Origin: CAYNWT01 sp964450955
Lineage (GTDB): Bacteria > Planctomycetota > Planctomycetia > Planctomycetales > Planctomycetaceae
DNA: 64,000 bases
Assembly: GCA_964450955.1 (NCBI GenBank)
Contig: CAYVFI010000035.1
Coordinates: 8,028 to 72,027 of the forward strand
Direction: 5' to 3'
Numbering within the stretch: position 1 is the first letter of the stretch; the number at the start of each line of letters is the position of its first letter. The notes beneath the pieces are model-generated. The model was not told where the DNA came from and searched no databases. It saw nothing but the letters and a program-made list of their open reading frames with translations. Below, piece by piece: positions 8,904-17,313 of the stretch. A program made the translations under genes and the position numbers.

Positions 8904-9468
8904 CTAGGCGATCCCTATCCCGCCGTCACCGGGACTGGGAACAGGAACCGGAACCGGGTCCCCACCAGGAGCGGGGGCGGGGGCGCACAATTTTTCAATA
9001 GCTTTACCCCATTCCTTGGCCGCCCTTATGAATGATTCATTAGCTGATTCGTAATCAGCTTTTGCCTTTTGGAACTGGTTTTTAGCAATAATAAGATCAG
9101 CTAGCTTATCAGCATCAGACTTGGGATCGTCTGGCTCCGCGCGCTCCAGCAGCATCTTTCCTTGGTTCGAAATTGCGATCACCAAAGCCCATAAACCCGT
9201 TTCCAAGTCTCTTAAACCTGAGGGCGTCAAGTGCTATCAGGTCTGCACAGCCTTTGTTTGGGTTGCTCGCTTTGTTTTTCTCGTGTTCATCATAAGACGA
9301 CTTGGACACGCATGCTAAAATTTTCCCTACTCCCGCTATAAGAAACTCCCTGTTAGCTGCCGCCTTCGCAGTTTCGGCTGCCTTTCGGGCATCCTTGACA
9401 GCCTGACTTTCAGCCTGAACCATTGTGGCGGAGAGGATAATACATGCAGTGACAATTATTTGCTTCAC
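8904..9468 (-). pseudogene. Frameshifted secreted coiled-coil protein gene
   Basis: Two overlapping minus-strand reading frames look like one gene broken by a frameshift. The upstream part (9468 down to about 9230) gives a signal peptide (MKQIIVTACIILSATMVQA) and an Ala/Lys-rich helical stretch. The downstream part (about 9230 to 8904) gives helical sequence and ends in a Pro/Gly tail (PVPVPVPSPGDGG). In the overlap 9115-9230 the first frame turns into an Arg/Gly-rich non-protein-like tail. The second frame is protein-like but has a stop (TAG) just ahead of its first possible start TTG at 9230. One extra base near GACGCCCTC (around 9226-9232) would explain it. Joined, the protein would be about 188 residues. 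It is visibly richer in AT than its surroundings. Alternatives are a sequencing error, programmed shifting or two separate genes. Confidence 0.55.
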
Positions 9469-10342
9469 AGTCTCATAGTCCTTATCTAGGTTAGTGGTCG
9501 TACATAAAGATCACTGGCGACTAAAATCTTGTGGATGACTCATGCGGCATTTTAGTTCTATTGCAGCCCGGGCTCCCTGCGCGAACGCAGCGATTAGCTG
9601 AGATGGTAGACGGCCCGCAATTTGTACATATATTCCTATTTGTACTCCCGCACTTGGCATTCAGCCAGTACAGCTTGTTTAAAAAAAGACGTTTTCTGTT
9701 ATGTCCGGGCACGTTTTGTTAGGGTGCCCACATAAGCGGAGCCGGCATGTATGCTGGCGACCACCTCAGTCTGGATACGCTCGGTTGGTCATCTTGATTC
9801 GACTAGAGCCTGGTGGCTCGTGTTGAAATTCTTGCCGCGGACGATGTGGGCATGAACTGGGGGCGCCGGCGGGGCTTGAGTAATTGTCACGTGTTGTGTT
9901 CTGGGTCATGAGACTAGCCGTGCATGATTTCGTCGCTTTTGAAGGTGAGTCTTTCGATGATTTTGGTGATGAGTTCAAAGCCGTCTCCAATTCATCGCGG
10001 CGGACTTGGCGAGTTGCAACATCAAGGCCCGGTTCAACACTAGATAAGAGTCACGAAAGATGTTGTGGCGAGACTCGCTTCGACGGCTCGCACTGTCACC
10101 GGAGCAGCTTAAAGGGGACAGAGTGAAGGTGCTGGGGCGAGAACCAAGAGATCCGATTGGTTTCAATTTCACTGAGGATCGTGCCTCGGCGAAATGGAAC
10201 GGTCAGCAAACGGTTCAAATGGTACCGCTGACATGAACGCCGATCAGAAGTCAGATGAGTTCGTAGTACCTACGACCTCGTCAGCAAACAGCGACACTGA
10301 ATCGTTGGCGGAGTCGAGTCAAGAACCGTGTCCTAGAACCGT
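9469..10342. other. Gene-poor decayed region
   Basis: 874 bp with no convincing intact gene. The first 270 bp are AT-richer, with a run of A (about 9680-9687) and a small hairpin (GGGCAC/GGTGCCC near 9710-9732). On the minus strand near 9880-9980 a short frame reads GFELITKIIERLTFKSDEIM followed by a stop, which looks like the C-terminal scrap of a real protein. Just upstream, in another frame, comes LVLNRALMLQLAKSAAMN, suggesting a frameshifted remnant. The right end holds the probable group II intron fragment listed separately. The region looks like a scar of insertions and decay. Confidence 0.5.
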
Positions 10343-10346
10343 CTAG
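10230..10346 (+). mobile_element. Probable remnant of a group II intron-encoded protein leader
   Basis: From the ATG at 10233 a 37-codon frame begins MNADQKSDEFVVPTTSSANS and ends CPRTV then TAG at 10344-10346. From memory, the opening K-S-D-E-x-V-V-P pattern followed by Asn/Ser/Glu-rich sequence resembles the non-conserved N-terminal leader of group II intron reverse transcriptases found in Planctomycetes and Proteobacteria. None of the reverse transcriptase domain follows, so this would be a truncated, dead copy. The identification is by resemblance only. Confidence 0.35.
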
Positions 10347-10879
10347 CGCAGCGATTCCAATCCCATCGCGCGTCTTAGCAGGCCTATCTGTCCGGCGTGG
10401 ATTTGTTCGTGCAGGGGACAAAACAAAATCGCACCCAGTTTCATTGGGTACGCCGCGTACGGCATGTCGACGGGTTCCAGCAGCACTGACGCGGCGGTTT
10501 CGGCAAGTTCACCCATCGCCAGTTCGTGGACGCGGTGCATGCGTTCCAGGAGTTCGTCCGGAGTGGGCTGTGACGCTGGATCGGGCTTCGGAGTAGAATT
10601 CCGGGCGTAGGCTTTGCGGAACGGGCTGGGAATCAGATCCAAATCTTCTGGACTGCGTCCGCGGATGCGGAACATGCATAGACCATACTGGCTGACAGTC
10701 ATGTGGCCGACCTGCCACGCGATGTGCGTTGGCATGCCGTCGGGCATTTCAAACCAGCGATCCCTGGGCGTCGCCTCAAGCAATTCCAACGTATATCGCC
10801 GAGCGAAATCAATTTGGCCGATTGCCGCCTGAAGCATTGAAGAGGCGGTTTCGGCATCCGGAAGTGTCATGTCGTTCAT
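10343..10879 (-). CDS. DinB-like four-helix metalloprotein
   Basis: 178-residue protein of the DinB/YfiT superfamily, four-helix bundles that bind a divalent metal through histidines; many act as thiol-dependent transferases. Candidate metal ligands are in HIAWQVGHM in the second helix and HEQIHAGQI near the C-terminus, the classic H...HxxxH arrangement. There is no signal peptide, so it is probably cytoplasmic. It begins with ATG at 10879, 44 bp downstream of the LolD-like gene, and may be the last gene of that leftward run. A second DinB-like protein of a different subgroup occurs at 50.1 kb. The substrate is unknown. Confidence 0.85.
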   Translation of the reverse strand: MNDMTLPDAETASSMLQAAIGQIDFARRYTLELLEATPRDRWFEMPDGMPTHIAWQVGHMTVSQYGLCMFRIRGRSPEDLDLIPSPFRKAYARNSTPKPDPASQPTPDELLERMHRVHELAMGELAETAASVLLEPVDMPYAAYPMKLGAILFCPLHEQIHAGQIGLLRRAMGLESLR

Positions 10880-10923
10880 AGCACGATCATAACAACCCAG
10901 CCCAAACCGGCCACTAAATTGGC

Positions 10924-11673
10924 CTACCCAGCGGCGACCGGATCCAGAGCTTTTCGAGCCAGCTTTTCAATCTGTCCCTGTTTCAACCGGACAACTCGAT
11001 GCGCCTGCGAAGCAATCGCGTCGTCGTGTGTGACCATCACGATGGAAAGCTGGTTGTCTTCGTTCAGCTTCTTCAGAAGATCCATGATCTCCTTACCGGT
11101 GGAAGAATCCAGGTTACCCGTTGGTTCATCCGCCAGCAGAATTTGAGGAGAACCAATCAAGGCTCGAGCGATGGCCGCACGTTGCATTTCTCCACCGGAG
11201 AGTTCTGATGGTTTGTGCTTGATGCGGTGTTCGATGCCGACCTTCTGAATGATGTCCATCGCCAGTTCACGATGCGCTTTGCGGTTCTTCCAGAACTCCC
11301 ACGCACTGCCACGAATCATCAATGGCGCCTGCACATTTTCCAGCAGATTGAGTTCCGGAAGCAGGTGATAGAACTGAAAGATGAATCCAAACACCCGATT
11401 GCGCAACTGATCGCGCGAACGTTCGTTGAGGTCGTCGATGCGTTGGCCTTCCAGCATGATCTCGCCAACGTCCGGCTGATCAAGCAGTCCCATCAGGTGC
11501 ATCAGCGTGCTCTTGCCGGAACCGGATTGGCCGACGATGGAGACAAAGTCGCCCTTGTTGATAGTCAGACGAACGCCCCGCAACACGGGAACCTGGTGGG
11601 CTCCCTTGTAGTAGGACTTTTCGATGGCCGTCGCGGCAAGTTGTGGCTGAGGCATTTTTAACGTCTGGCTCAT
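10924..11673 (-). CDS. ABC transporter ATP-binding protein, LolD/MacB type
   Basis: 249-residue ATPase. Walker A GQSGSGKS lies at 49-56, followed by the Q-loop (FIFQFYHLLPELN), signature LSGGEMQR (158-165), Walker B ILLADEPTGNLDS and switch His in MVTHDD. The FQ.YHLLPELN and ADEPTGNLDS pattern is that of LolD and MacB, which power movement of lipoproteins or other envelope substrates rather than small-solute import. It is 71 bp downstream of the FtsX-type permease gene in the same direction, so the two should form one transporter. Lipoprotein release from the inner membrane is the best guess, supported by the several lipoprotein genes in the window. Confidence 0.92.
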   Translation of the reverse strand: MSQTLKMPQPQLAATAIEKSYYKGAHQVPVLRGVRLTINKGDFVSIVGQSGSGKSTLMHLMGLLDQPDVGEIMLEGQRIDDLNERSRDQLRNRVFGFIFQFYHLLPELNLLENVQAPLMIRGSAWEFWKNRKAHRELAMDIIQKVGIEHRIKHKPSELSGGEMQRAAIARALIGSPQILLADEPTGNLDSSTGKEIMDLLKKLNEDNQLSIVMVTHDDAIASQAHRVVRLKQGQIEKLARKALDPVAAG

Positions 11674-11744
11674 ATCTGATTCCGTTCTGACGTGAGCTTT
11701 GGATGAGGGAGAAGTCTCGTAACCGGAGAGGTTTTGGTCTGAAT

Positions 11745-13382
11745 CTATTCGTAACGCAGCGATTCAACAGGGTTCAGTCGTGAGGCTCGGCGAGCAGGCA
11801 GGATGCTTGCCAGAACCGCAATCGCCATCGCACCAACCGCAACCCAAACGACCGTTCCGGGGTGCACTCGAGTTGGTATGTCGTGGAAGTAGTAGATCTC
11901 TTCGTTGAATACTTCGTGGCCGGTCAGCCAGCTAATGCCGTCTTCAACTTCGTTGATGTACTTCACAAACAATAAGCCAAGAACCACGCCAACGCTGCTA
12001 CCGACAACGCCGAGGGCCAGGCCGTAAGTCACAAAGATTGACATGACGCCTTTTGAGCTGGCTCCCAGAGCTTTCAAAATCCCAATGTCGCGCGTCTTTT
12101 CGACAACGATCATGTAGAAGATCGCAAGGATACCGAATCCGGCGACGGCGATGATCAGGAACAGCAATACGTTGAGAATGGCCGATTCAACAGCGACCGC
12201 TTCCAGCAATGGACCCTGCTTTTCTTCCCATGTTCGCACCTGAACCTGTTCGGGCGGGAACGCGGCCTTGAGCCGGCTGACGACTTCTTCGTGATCGTCG
12301 AAATCCTTCAGTCGAATTTGAACCGATGTGACCGCAAAAGTGGCATCGACAATATTGCCGTCCTCGTCGCGGACCGGATTTTCAAACATGCCGCGGCACT
12401 TCTGTAGTTCGCGAATATTCATGAACACCAATCGTGAGTCGTACTCACTCATGCCGCTCTTAAACACGTCCGTAATCGTGGCTTCGATCTTCACCGGATC
12501 CATGCGGTTTGCCACAACCGTTCCCAATCGAACGTCGTCGCCGGGCCGCAGCATGAAGCGGATTTCTGTTTCACCTGTCTCACCATTCTCAACCGGAACG
12601 CTAATCAGGCCCGCAGCCATGTACAGCCTGGCATCACGCGGAGCGAAAATATCCTGTGGCTCTTCGTTTTCTTCCTCACCAAAATCGGGTTGGGCAAACT
12701 TTGGAGACTCAGGTTCTTCGTAGACTTCGTCGCTGAAGCCACCCGCCAGTTCAATGTCTTCTTCGGTCGTTGGTTCTTCGCCGGCTGTTTGCTGAATCTC
12801 AGGACCAGCAGTAGGAGATGCCATCCGGCCAACGTCAAAGCCGTCCCGACGCATTTTGTCCTGAGCGGCGAGAATTCGCCTGCGACGATAGACCTTGGCT
12901 TCTTCTGTCAGTTCCCAGTTGGGTACCTGATCTCTTGATCGCAGTGCTTCTCGGACAACTTTGCCGTCCTTTACGACTGGCTGGTAGCTCTCCAGATACT
13001 CAATCATCGGGCCGACCAGCGATTTGCCTTTGGGGTCGATGCCGATGAGTTCAACGGGAACCGTGTACGGTTCGCCAACAAGGTCGAACGTCAACAGACC
13101 TGGTACTTCGACAACCGGCGTCATGTCGGCAATGTAATCGCCGGCTGCCGCGTCGATGCGAGCCATAAACTGGTCGGCGTCCAGAATACCGTTCATGCTA
13201 CGCGATTCGACCACGACGTCGGCCAGGATACCGTGAATGCGATCACGCATTTCAGTACTGAACCCAGCCATCACGCTATTGACCACAATCATCGTGGCCA
13301 CACCCAACATCACGCTAATGATACTGGCGAGTGCGATGTATCGGGTTCGCAGGTAGCGAACGCACAAAAGCAATTTGTACAT
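11745..13382 (-). CDS. ABC transporter permease, LolC/LolE (FtsX-like) type
   Basis: 545-residue permease. One N-terminal helix (about 17-40, following YLRTRYIALASI), a very long periplasmic region, and three C-terminal helices in an FtsX domain, with the LolC/E-like coupling sequence EKTRDIGILKALGAS and the C-terminal motif ARRASRLNPVESLRYE. LolC and LolE are normally about 400-415 residues. The extra ~130 are in the periplasmic domain and include an acidic low-complexity stretch (about residues 190-255). It is 74 bp downstream of lysS and followed by its ATPase. Only one permease gene is present, so the transporter would be a homodimer. Confidence 0.9.
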   Translation of the reverse strand: MYKLLLCVRYLRTRYIALASIISVMLGVATMIVVNSVMAGFSTEMRDRIHGILADVVVESRSMNGILDADQFMARIDAAAGDYIADMTPVVEVPGLLTFDLVGEPYTVPVELIGIDPKGKSLVGPMIEYLESYQPVVKDGKVVREALRSRDQVPNWELTEEAKVYRRRRILAAQDKMRRDGFDVGRMASPTAGPEIQQTAGEEPTTEEDIELAGGFSDEVYEEPESPKFAQPDFGEEENEEPQDIFAPRDARLYMAAGLISVPVENGETGETEIRFMLRPGDDVRLGTVVANRMDPVKIEATITDVFKSGMSEYDSRLVFMNIRELQKCRGMFENPVRDEDGNIVDATFAVTSVQIRLKDFDDHEEVVSRLKAAFPPEQVQVRTWEEKQGPLLEAVAVESAILNVLLFLIIAVAGFGILAIFYMIVVEKTRDIGILKALGASSKGVMSIFVTYGLALGVVGSSVGVVLGLLFVKYINEVEDGISWLTGHEVFNEEIYYFHDIPTRVHPGTVVWVAVGAMAIAVLASILPARRASRLNPVESLRYE

Positions 13383-13456
13383 GCTGGCAATCCTTTGCCG
13401 TTAAGTTGAACCGTTGCGACAGCATCGTGCCGCCGCATCTTTCAGGCGAACCTGAC

Positions 13457-15400
13457 CTACGCTTCTTCTGTTTCTTTTTTGTCGTTGTCTTTACCGCTGT
13501 TGTCGTCGGGATCCAGCATGTCGCCAAGCATCCCCATCAAGCCACGAATGCCATCAGCAGACTTCTTTCGCAAGTCGTCCGTGAGATGGCCCATGTCTTC
13601 TTTAAAACCGTCCAGTTGCCTGCTGATGTCGTCGAACGTTTCTTCAAACTTCGACTTCGGCTGTTCGTCCGGCTTCTTCTTGTCGTCCTTGCCTTTGGGG
13701 GCCGTCTCAGGACGCAGCAATGGGAAGTAGATGACGTCGCCAATCCTGTTGCTGTCAGTCAGCAACATAACCAGCCGATCGATACCGATTCCCAAACCGC
13801 CCGCCGGTGGCATGCCAACCTTCAGGGCTTTGATGAAGTCCGTATCCATCTTAGCCATGGAATCTTCTTCGGACAGACCTTCCAACTGTGTGCTAAACGT
13901 CTCTTCCTGCAGGTACGGGTCGTTAAGTTCTGTGTAAGCGTTGGCCAGTTCCATGCCGTGGATGAACAGTTCGAACCGCTCCGCTATGTTCGGATCGTCC
14001 TGCTTCCGTTTTGTCAGCGGGCAGATAGACGCCGGATAATCGATGACGAAAACAGGACCAACCAAAGCGTCTTCGACCTTTGCCTCGAAGACATCGTTAA
14101 TGATGACGTCCGGGTGAACACCGTCGGTTTCAATGTCCAGCGTTTCGGCCAACGCCTTCACGGCATCGGCGTCGTTCATGTCGACGCCCGCGTGTTCTTT
14201 AAACAAATCCGCGTACTTCATGCGGGGCCATGGAGCCGTAAAGTCGATGGTCTTGTTCGCGACAACATTGCCTTCGGCGTCGCGTTCGCTCCACGGAATC
14301 AACAGCTCAGGTACGGGTTCAAATGTCGCTTCTTTTGGAGCGACAGGTTCGTCTGGCGACACTTCCTGTTCGCGCGAGATCGCTTTTGCTCGGTCTGACT
14401 TTGCCTTCTCGTAGTCCGCTTTTCCCTGAGCGTGTACTGCTTCAACTTTAGCTGTCGCAACGACCTGCGACGCGAGAAACGGTGTGTCACCTGGGTCGGT
14501 AATTCGGACGCGAGGTTCGTTGATGGACTTCAGCCCGTTCACCACGATGGCTTCTGTCAGATCCATCATCGAACGGTAATCACCGTACGCCTGATAGATT
14601 TCGATCATCGTGAATTCGGGATTGTGCGTCGCATCAATCCCTTCGTTGCGGAACACGCGGCCAATTTCGTAAACGCGTTCGATGCCACCCACCATCAATC
14701 GCTTCAGGTGCAGTTCCAGAGCGATGCGCAGGTAAAGCTGCATATCCAGCGCGTTGTGGTGCGTGACAAATGGTCGCGCGGCGGCTCCACCGGCGATGGA
14801 GTGCAGAACCGGCGTTTCGACTTCGTTGAACTTGTGTTCGCGCAGGGTCTGTCGAATGGAATCGATAATCTGCGAACGCTGTAGCATGCGTTCCAGCACG
14901 CCTTCGTTGTAAATCAAATCCAAATACCGCTGTCGCAGCAGCATCTCTTTGTCTTTGGCGCCGTGGAATTTTTCCGGCGGCTGAGCCAGCGACTTACACA
15001 GGATGTGCAGTTTCTCAACGAAGATAGAAACTTCACCGGTATCGGTTCGCTTTAGCTTGCCGTTGATACCAATCAGGTCGCCCAGATCCAACATACCAAC
15101 CAGCGACCATTGTTCTTCCGACAAGTCGCCGCGAGAGAACAGCAGCTGGATTTTTCCAGTCTGGTCTTTGATGTCGAAGAACCGCAGCTTGCCGGCCTTT
15201 CGACGCAGCATAATGCGTCCGGCCACGATGACGTCGTCGCCCAACACGCCGGGTTCTCCCGGGCATGCATCGCGAACGTCGGCGATTGCCTGATGATCGT
15301 CGAACCGCTGGCCGAACGGGTCCAGGTTCAGTTCGTCCTTGATCTTGTTCAGTTTTTCAAGACGCGCTTTTTCGAAACGGTCTGGCTTTGAGCCGGACAT
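13457..15400 (-). CDS. lysS: Lysyl-tRNA synthetase, class II, with insertion and C-terminal tail
   Basis: Charges tRNA-Lys. OB-fold anticodon-binding domain (about 55-140); class II catalytic core with motif 2 GRVFRNEGIDATHNPEF (about 247-263) and motif 3 GGLGIGIDRLVMLLTDS (534-550). At 647 residues it is about 140 longer than E. coli LysS. The surplus is a hydrophilic insertion between about 300 and 383, shortly after motif 2, and an 80-residue charged tail after FPLLRPE that ends in an acidic Asp/Glu/Lys run. The ATG at 15400 (MSGSKPDRFEK) was chosen because helical LysS-like sequence begins there; the frame is open to 15469 but that part lacks family character. It is first in a leftward run with the LolC/LolD-like genes. 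Confidence 0.95.
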   Translation of the reverse strand: MSGSKPDRFEKARLEKLNKIKDELNLDPFGQRFDDHQAIADVRDACPGEPGVLGDDVIVAGRIMLRRKAGKLRFFDIKDQTGKIQLLFSRGDLSEEQWSLVGMLDLGDLIGINGKLKRTDTGEVSIFVEKLHILCKSLAQPPEKFHGAKDKEMLLRQRYLDLIYNEGVLERMLQRSQIIDSIRQTLREHKFNEVETPVLHSIAGGAAARPFVTHHNALDMQLYLRIALELHLKRLMVGGIERVYEIGRVFRNEGIDATHNPEFTMIEIYQAYGDYRSMMDLTEAIVVNGLKSINEPRVRITDPGDTPFLASQVVATAKVEAVHAQGKADYEKAKSDRAKAISREQEVSPDEPVAPKEATFEPVPELLIPWSERDAEGNVVANKTIDFTAPWPRMKYADLFKEHAGVDMNDADAVKALAETLDIETDGVHPDVIINDVFEAKVEDALVGPVFVIDYPASICPLTKRKQDDPNIAERFELFIHGMELANAYTELNDPYLQEETFSTQLEGLSEEDSMAKMDTDFIKALKVGMPPAGGLGIGIDRLVMLLTDSNRIGDVIYFPLLRPETAPKGKDDKKKPDEQPKSKFEETFDDISRQLDGFKEDMGHLTDDLRKKSADGIRGLMGMLGDMLDPDDNSGKDNDKKETEEA

Positions 15401-15673
15401 AACCAACAGTCGCTGCACCAGCACTTGGGTCGCCGCCCGCGTTGAACTCGGTGTAAACCGCGTTCCCAATGGCGATCAAAAGCGCAGGGTAGTGTGATTG
15501 AATCAGAACCTCGCACGGGGCGAAGCGGCGGATTCTGCTGCAAAAGCCAAACTGCGTCAACGGCAACCTGGAATGAGCAGTCAAATAGGGACGACTGGGC
15601 AGTTTCGAGAATGCAAAGTTCGCTGAGACGGTCGGTCTGAACCACCGTCGCTCCAGTCCGTAGGCACGCAGAT

Positions 15674-16456
15674 TCAGCGGCCGAGCGTATCCAAATCAAT
15701 CGTCTCGCCACCAGCATGGGTTCCGAGTGCCTCAAGCGTTTCTCCGGGAATCGATGAACGGAGCCGCTGGAGAGACCCATCCGCGAGTAGAAGATAGGGT
15801 CGATCTGCATGGGCCGTTGTCGGCCCAGCGCTGAGGAGTTGGAGGAACTCAAATCCGCCATCGTCGTGCGGATTCATCCAATGCACTGAATGCTCAGCAG
15901 TGGTTTCAACAACCATTCCCGTCAGCGAAGTTCCGTCCAGCATGTCATCAATCCGGCGCGAACTGCCGTCGGGTGGAAACGACGCCTGGGCTCCAACCAG
16001 CGCCTTATATGACGTAAACCCATCTGGCAGGTCCGTGCGATCACACTGGTAGGTGGTGGGGCATTCGCCGCGAGCCTTGGCGTTGGTCGGGTGATCCCAT
16101 GGCTTCGATAGATCGATTACCGAGAACAGTTTTTTCTGCTCTATGTAGGGAAGCAGCAGTGTTCGCCAACTGTGCAGTCGGTTCCCTTGTTCGTCCACTG
16201 TCCACGCTGGCGGAAAATGGCCATGCTTGTCGTGGTAGTTGTGTAACGCGAGTCCGATCTGCTTGAGATTATTCCTACACCGGCTGACCGGGGAGTGCCC
16301 GGTGGGCCTCGGCGGCCAGACGATCGGAAAAAGCAACACAGCAAGAACCGTGATGAGTCCGACCGAGATCACGACCTTCACCCAACCCGGTAGGGTCTTT
16401 GCCGCAGACTTTGCGTCCATAGCTCCATCGCGACTCTGATATGGGTTCTGCTGCAT
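15674..16456 (-). CDS. DUF1559 family protein without a prepilin signal
   Basis: 260-residue membrane-anchored protein. One helix at about 25-48 (VVISVGLITVLAVLLFPIVW) is followed by the DUF1559 hallmark CRNNLKQIGLALHNYHDKHG and then SWRTLLLPYIEQ. At the C-terminus LLLADGSLQRL corresponds to the usual F.LADGSV motif. Typical members have a type IV prepilin-like N-terminus (FTLIELLVVIAII); this one has an ordinary transmembrane segment instead, so it is unlikely to be processed by prepilin peptidase. It is shorter than the usual 300-350. The function of DUF1559 proteins is unknown; an extracellular fibre or pilus-related role is often supposed. It lies 273 bp upstream of lysS on the same strand. 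Confidence 0.85.
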   Translation of the reverse strand: MQQNPYQSRDGAMDAKSAAKTLPGWVKVVISVGLITVLAVLLFPIVWPPRPTGHSPVSRCRNNLKQIGLALHNYHDKHGHFPPAWTVDEQGNRLHSWRTLLLPYIEQKKLFSVIDLSKPWDHPTNAKARGECPTTYQCDRTDLPDGFTSYKALVGAQASFPPDGSSRRIDDMLDGTSLTGMVVETTAEHSVHWMNPHDDGGFEFLQLLSAGPTTAHADRPYLLLADGSLQRLRSSIPGETLEALGTHAGGETIDLDTLGR

Positions 16457-16533
16457 GTGAGGTGGCCTCCGTATCGAAGTACGGAATTACCACGCCCGGA
16501 AACCACAGCCAGAGGCGTTCAACTTGTGAGCCG

Positions 16534-17019
16534 TTAAAACGGCAGCGGAAACAGCGGACCAGTCTCCTCACGCTGGATCGCGCGGAGGATTTGTGGTCGG
16601 CGATTCGTCTTTGACGGAAGCGTGGCAGGTTCTGCTACTCGAATAGATCGGATCAGCGACATCTGCCCGTTCGCCGGTGCGGCCGAACGTGTGACCGGCA
16701 GAACTGACGATGGCCGGGACAGGGCCTGGCTGTAGCGATTCATCTGCGACTGCGTGGGGCGAGAACCATAAGTTTGCCAGAAGTCGGGCGAGTGAGCTTC
16801 CATAAAGCCCGCTCGCGCGATGGCCTGTTTGTAGTTGGATGGCCTAAACGAGGCGTGCCCCGTGAATGGTGACGGATGCGATCGAAATCCGTGTAGCCAC
16901 GGTGCCTGATTGTCAAAGCGAACGAACCCCGAACCGGCGTCACCCGGCATACTGATTTGCCCGAAGGCCGTATTCATTCCGCTTACCAACATCAAACAGG
17001 CCGCTAGTCGAAACCACAT
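16534..17019 (-). CDS. Secreted hypothetical protein
   Basis: 161 residues with a clear Sec signal peptide (MWFRLAACLMLVSGMNTAFG, cleavage about 20). The mature part is rich in Ser, Pro, Arg and Gln with little hydrophobic core, so it is probably unstructured or a structural envelope protein. I do not recognise a family. It is on the minus strand and diverges from the secretin gene at 17314 across a 294-bp gap, so the two could share a control region. On the other side it is followed after 77 bp by the DUF1559 gene in the same direction. Confidence 0.65.
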   Translation of the reverse strand: MWFRLAACLMLVSGMNTAFGQISMPGDAGSGFVRFDNQAPWLHGFRSHPSPFTGHASFRPSNYKQAIARAGFMEAHSPDFWQTYGSRPTQSQMNRYSQALSRPSSVLPVTRSAAPANGQMSLIRSIRVAEPATLPSKTNRRPQILRAIQREETGPLFPLPF

Positions 17020-17134
17020 ACCAAACTCTCCTCAGGTCAAAGCATTGGAATGTCTATCGGTCATTGGCATCTGAAGATTCGACATAATCGCTACAGCCGG
17101 GACCCCTTCGGCAATCGCTGCCGAACCAATCGGA

Positions 17135-17166
17135 GCCAGGGCCACCCGGAGCCAGGGCCACCCGGA
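17135..17166. repeat. Two tandem 16-bp units in the secretin upstream region
   Basis: GCCAGGGCCACCCGGA occurs twice in direct succession (17135-17150 and 17151-17166), followed by a partial match. It lies in the 294-bp gap between two divergent genes. No other feature was recognised in that gap. Confidence 0.8.
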
Positions 17167-17313
17167 GCCTGGTCACAGAATCAGATAACCAGTACGACCT
17201 GCAAAAACAAACTAAATTGCCCAGGCCTCCGAACCGATAAAGCTAGACACAGGGAAAGTCCGGGCACCGCGCTTGGGCTCCACTTTTTGGTTCACAGCGA
17301 GTTCAGTCTGGTG

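Noticed and set aside
9531..9722. Possible 63-residue plus-strand gene in the decayed region
   Set aside because: No ribosome-binding site; hydrophobic end arises from an AT-rich run.
13331..14398. 355-codon open frame antisense to lysS
   Set aside because: Shadow of the lysS reading frame; no start signal and no family likeness, while lysS is fully supported.
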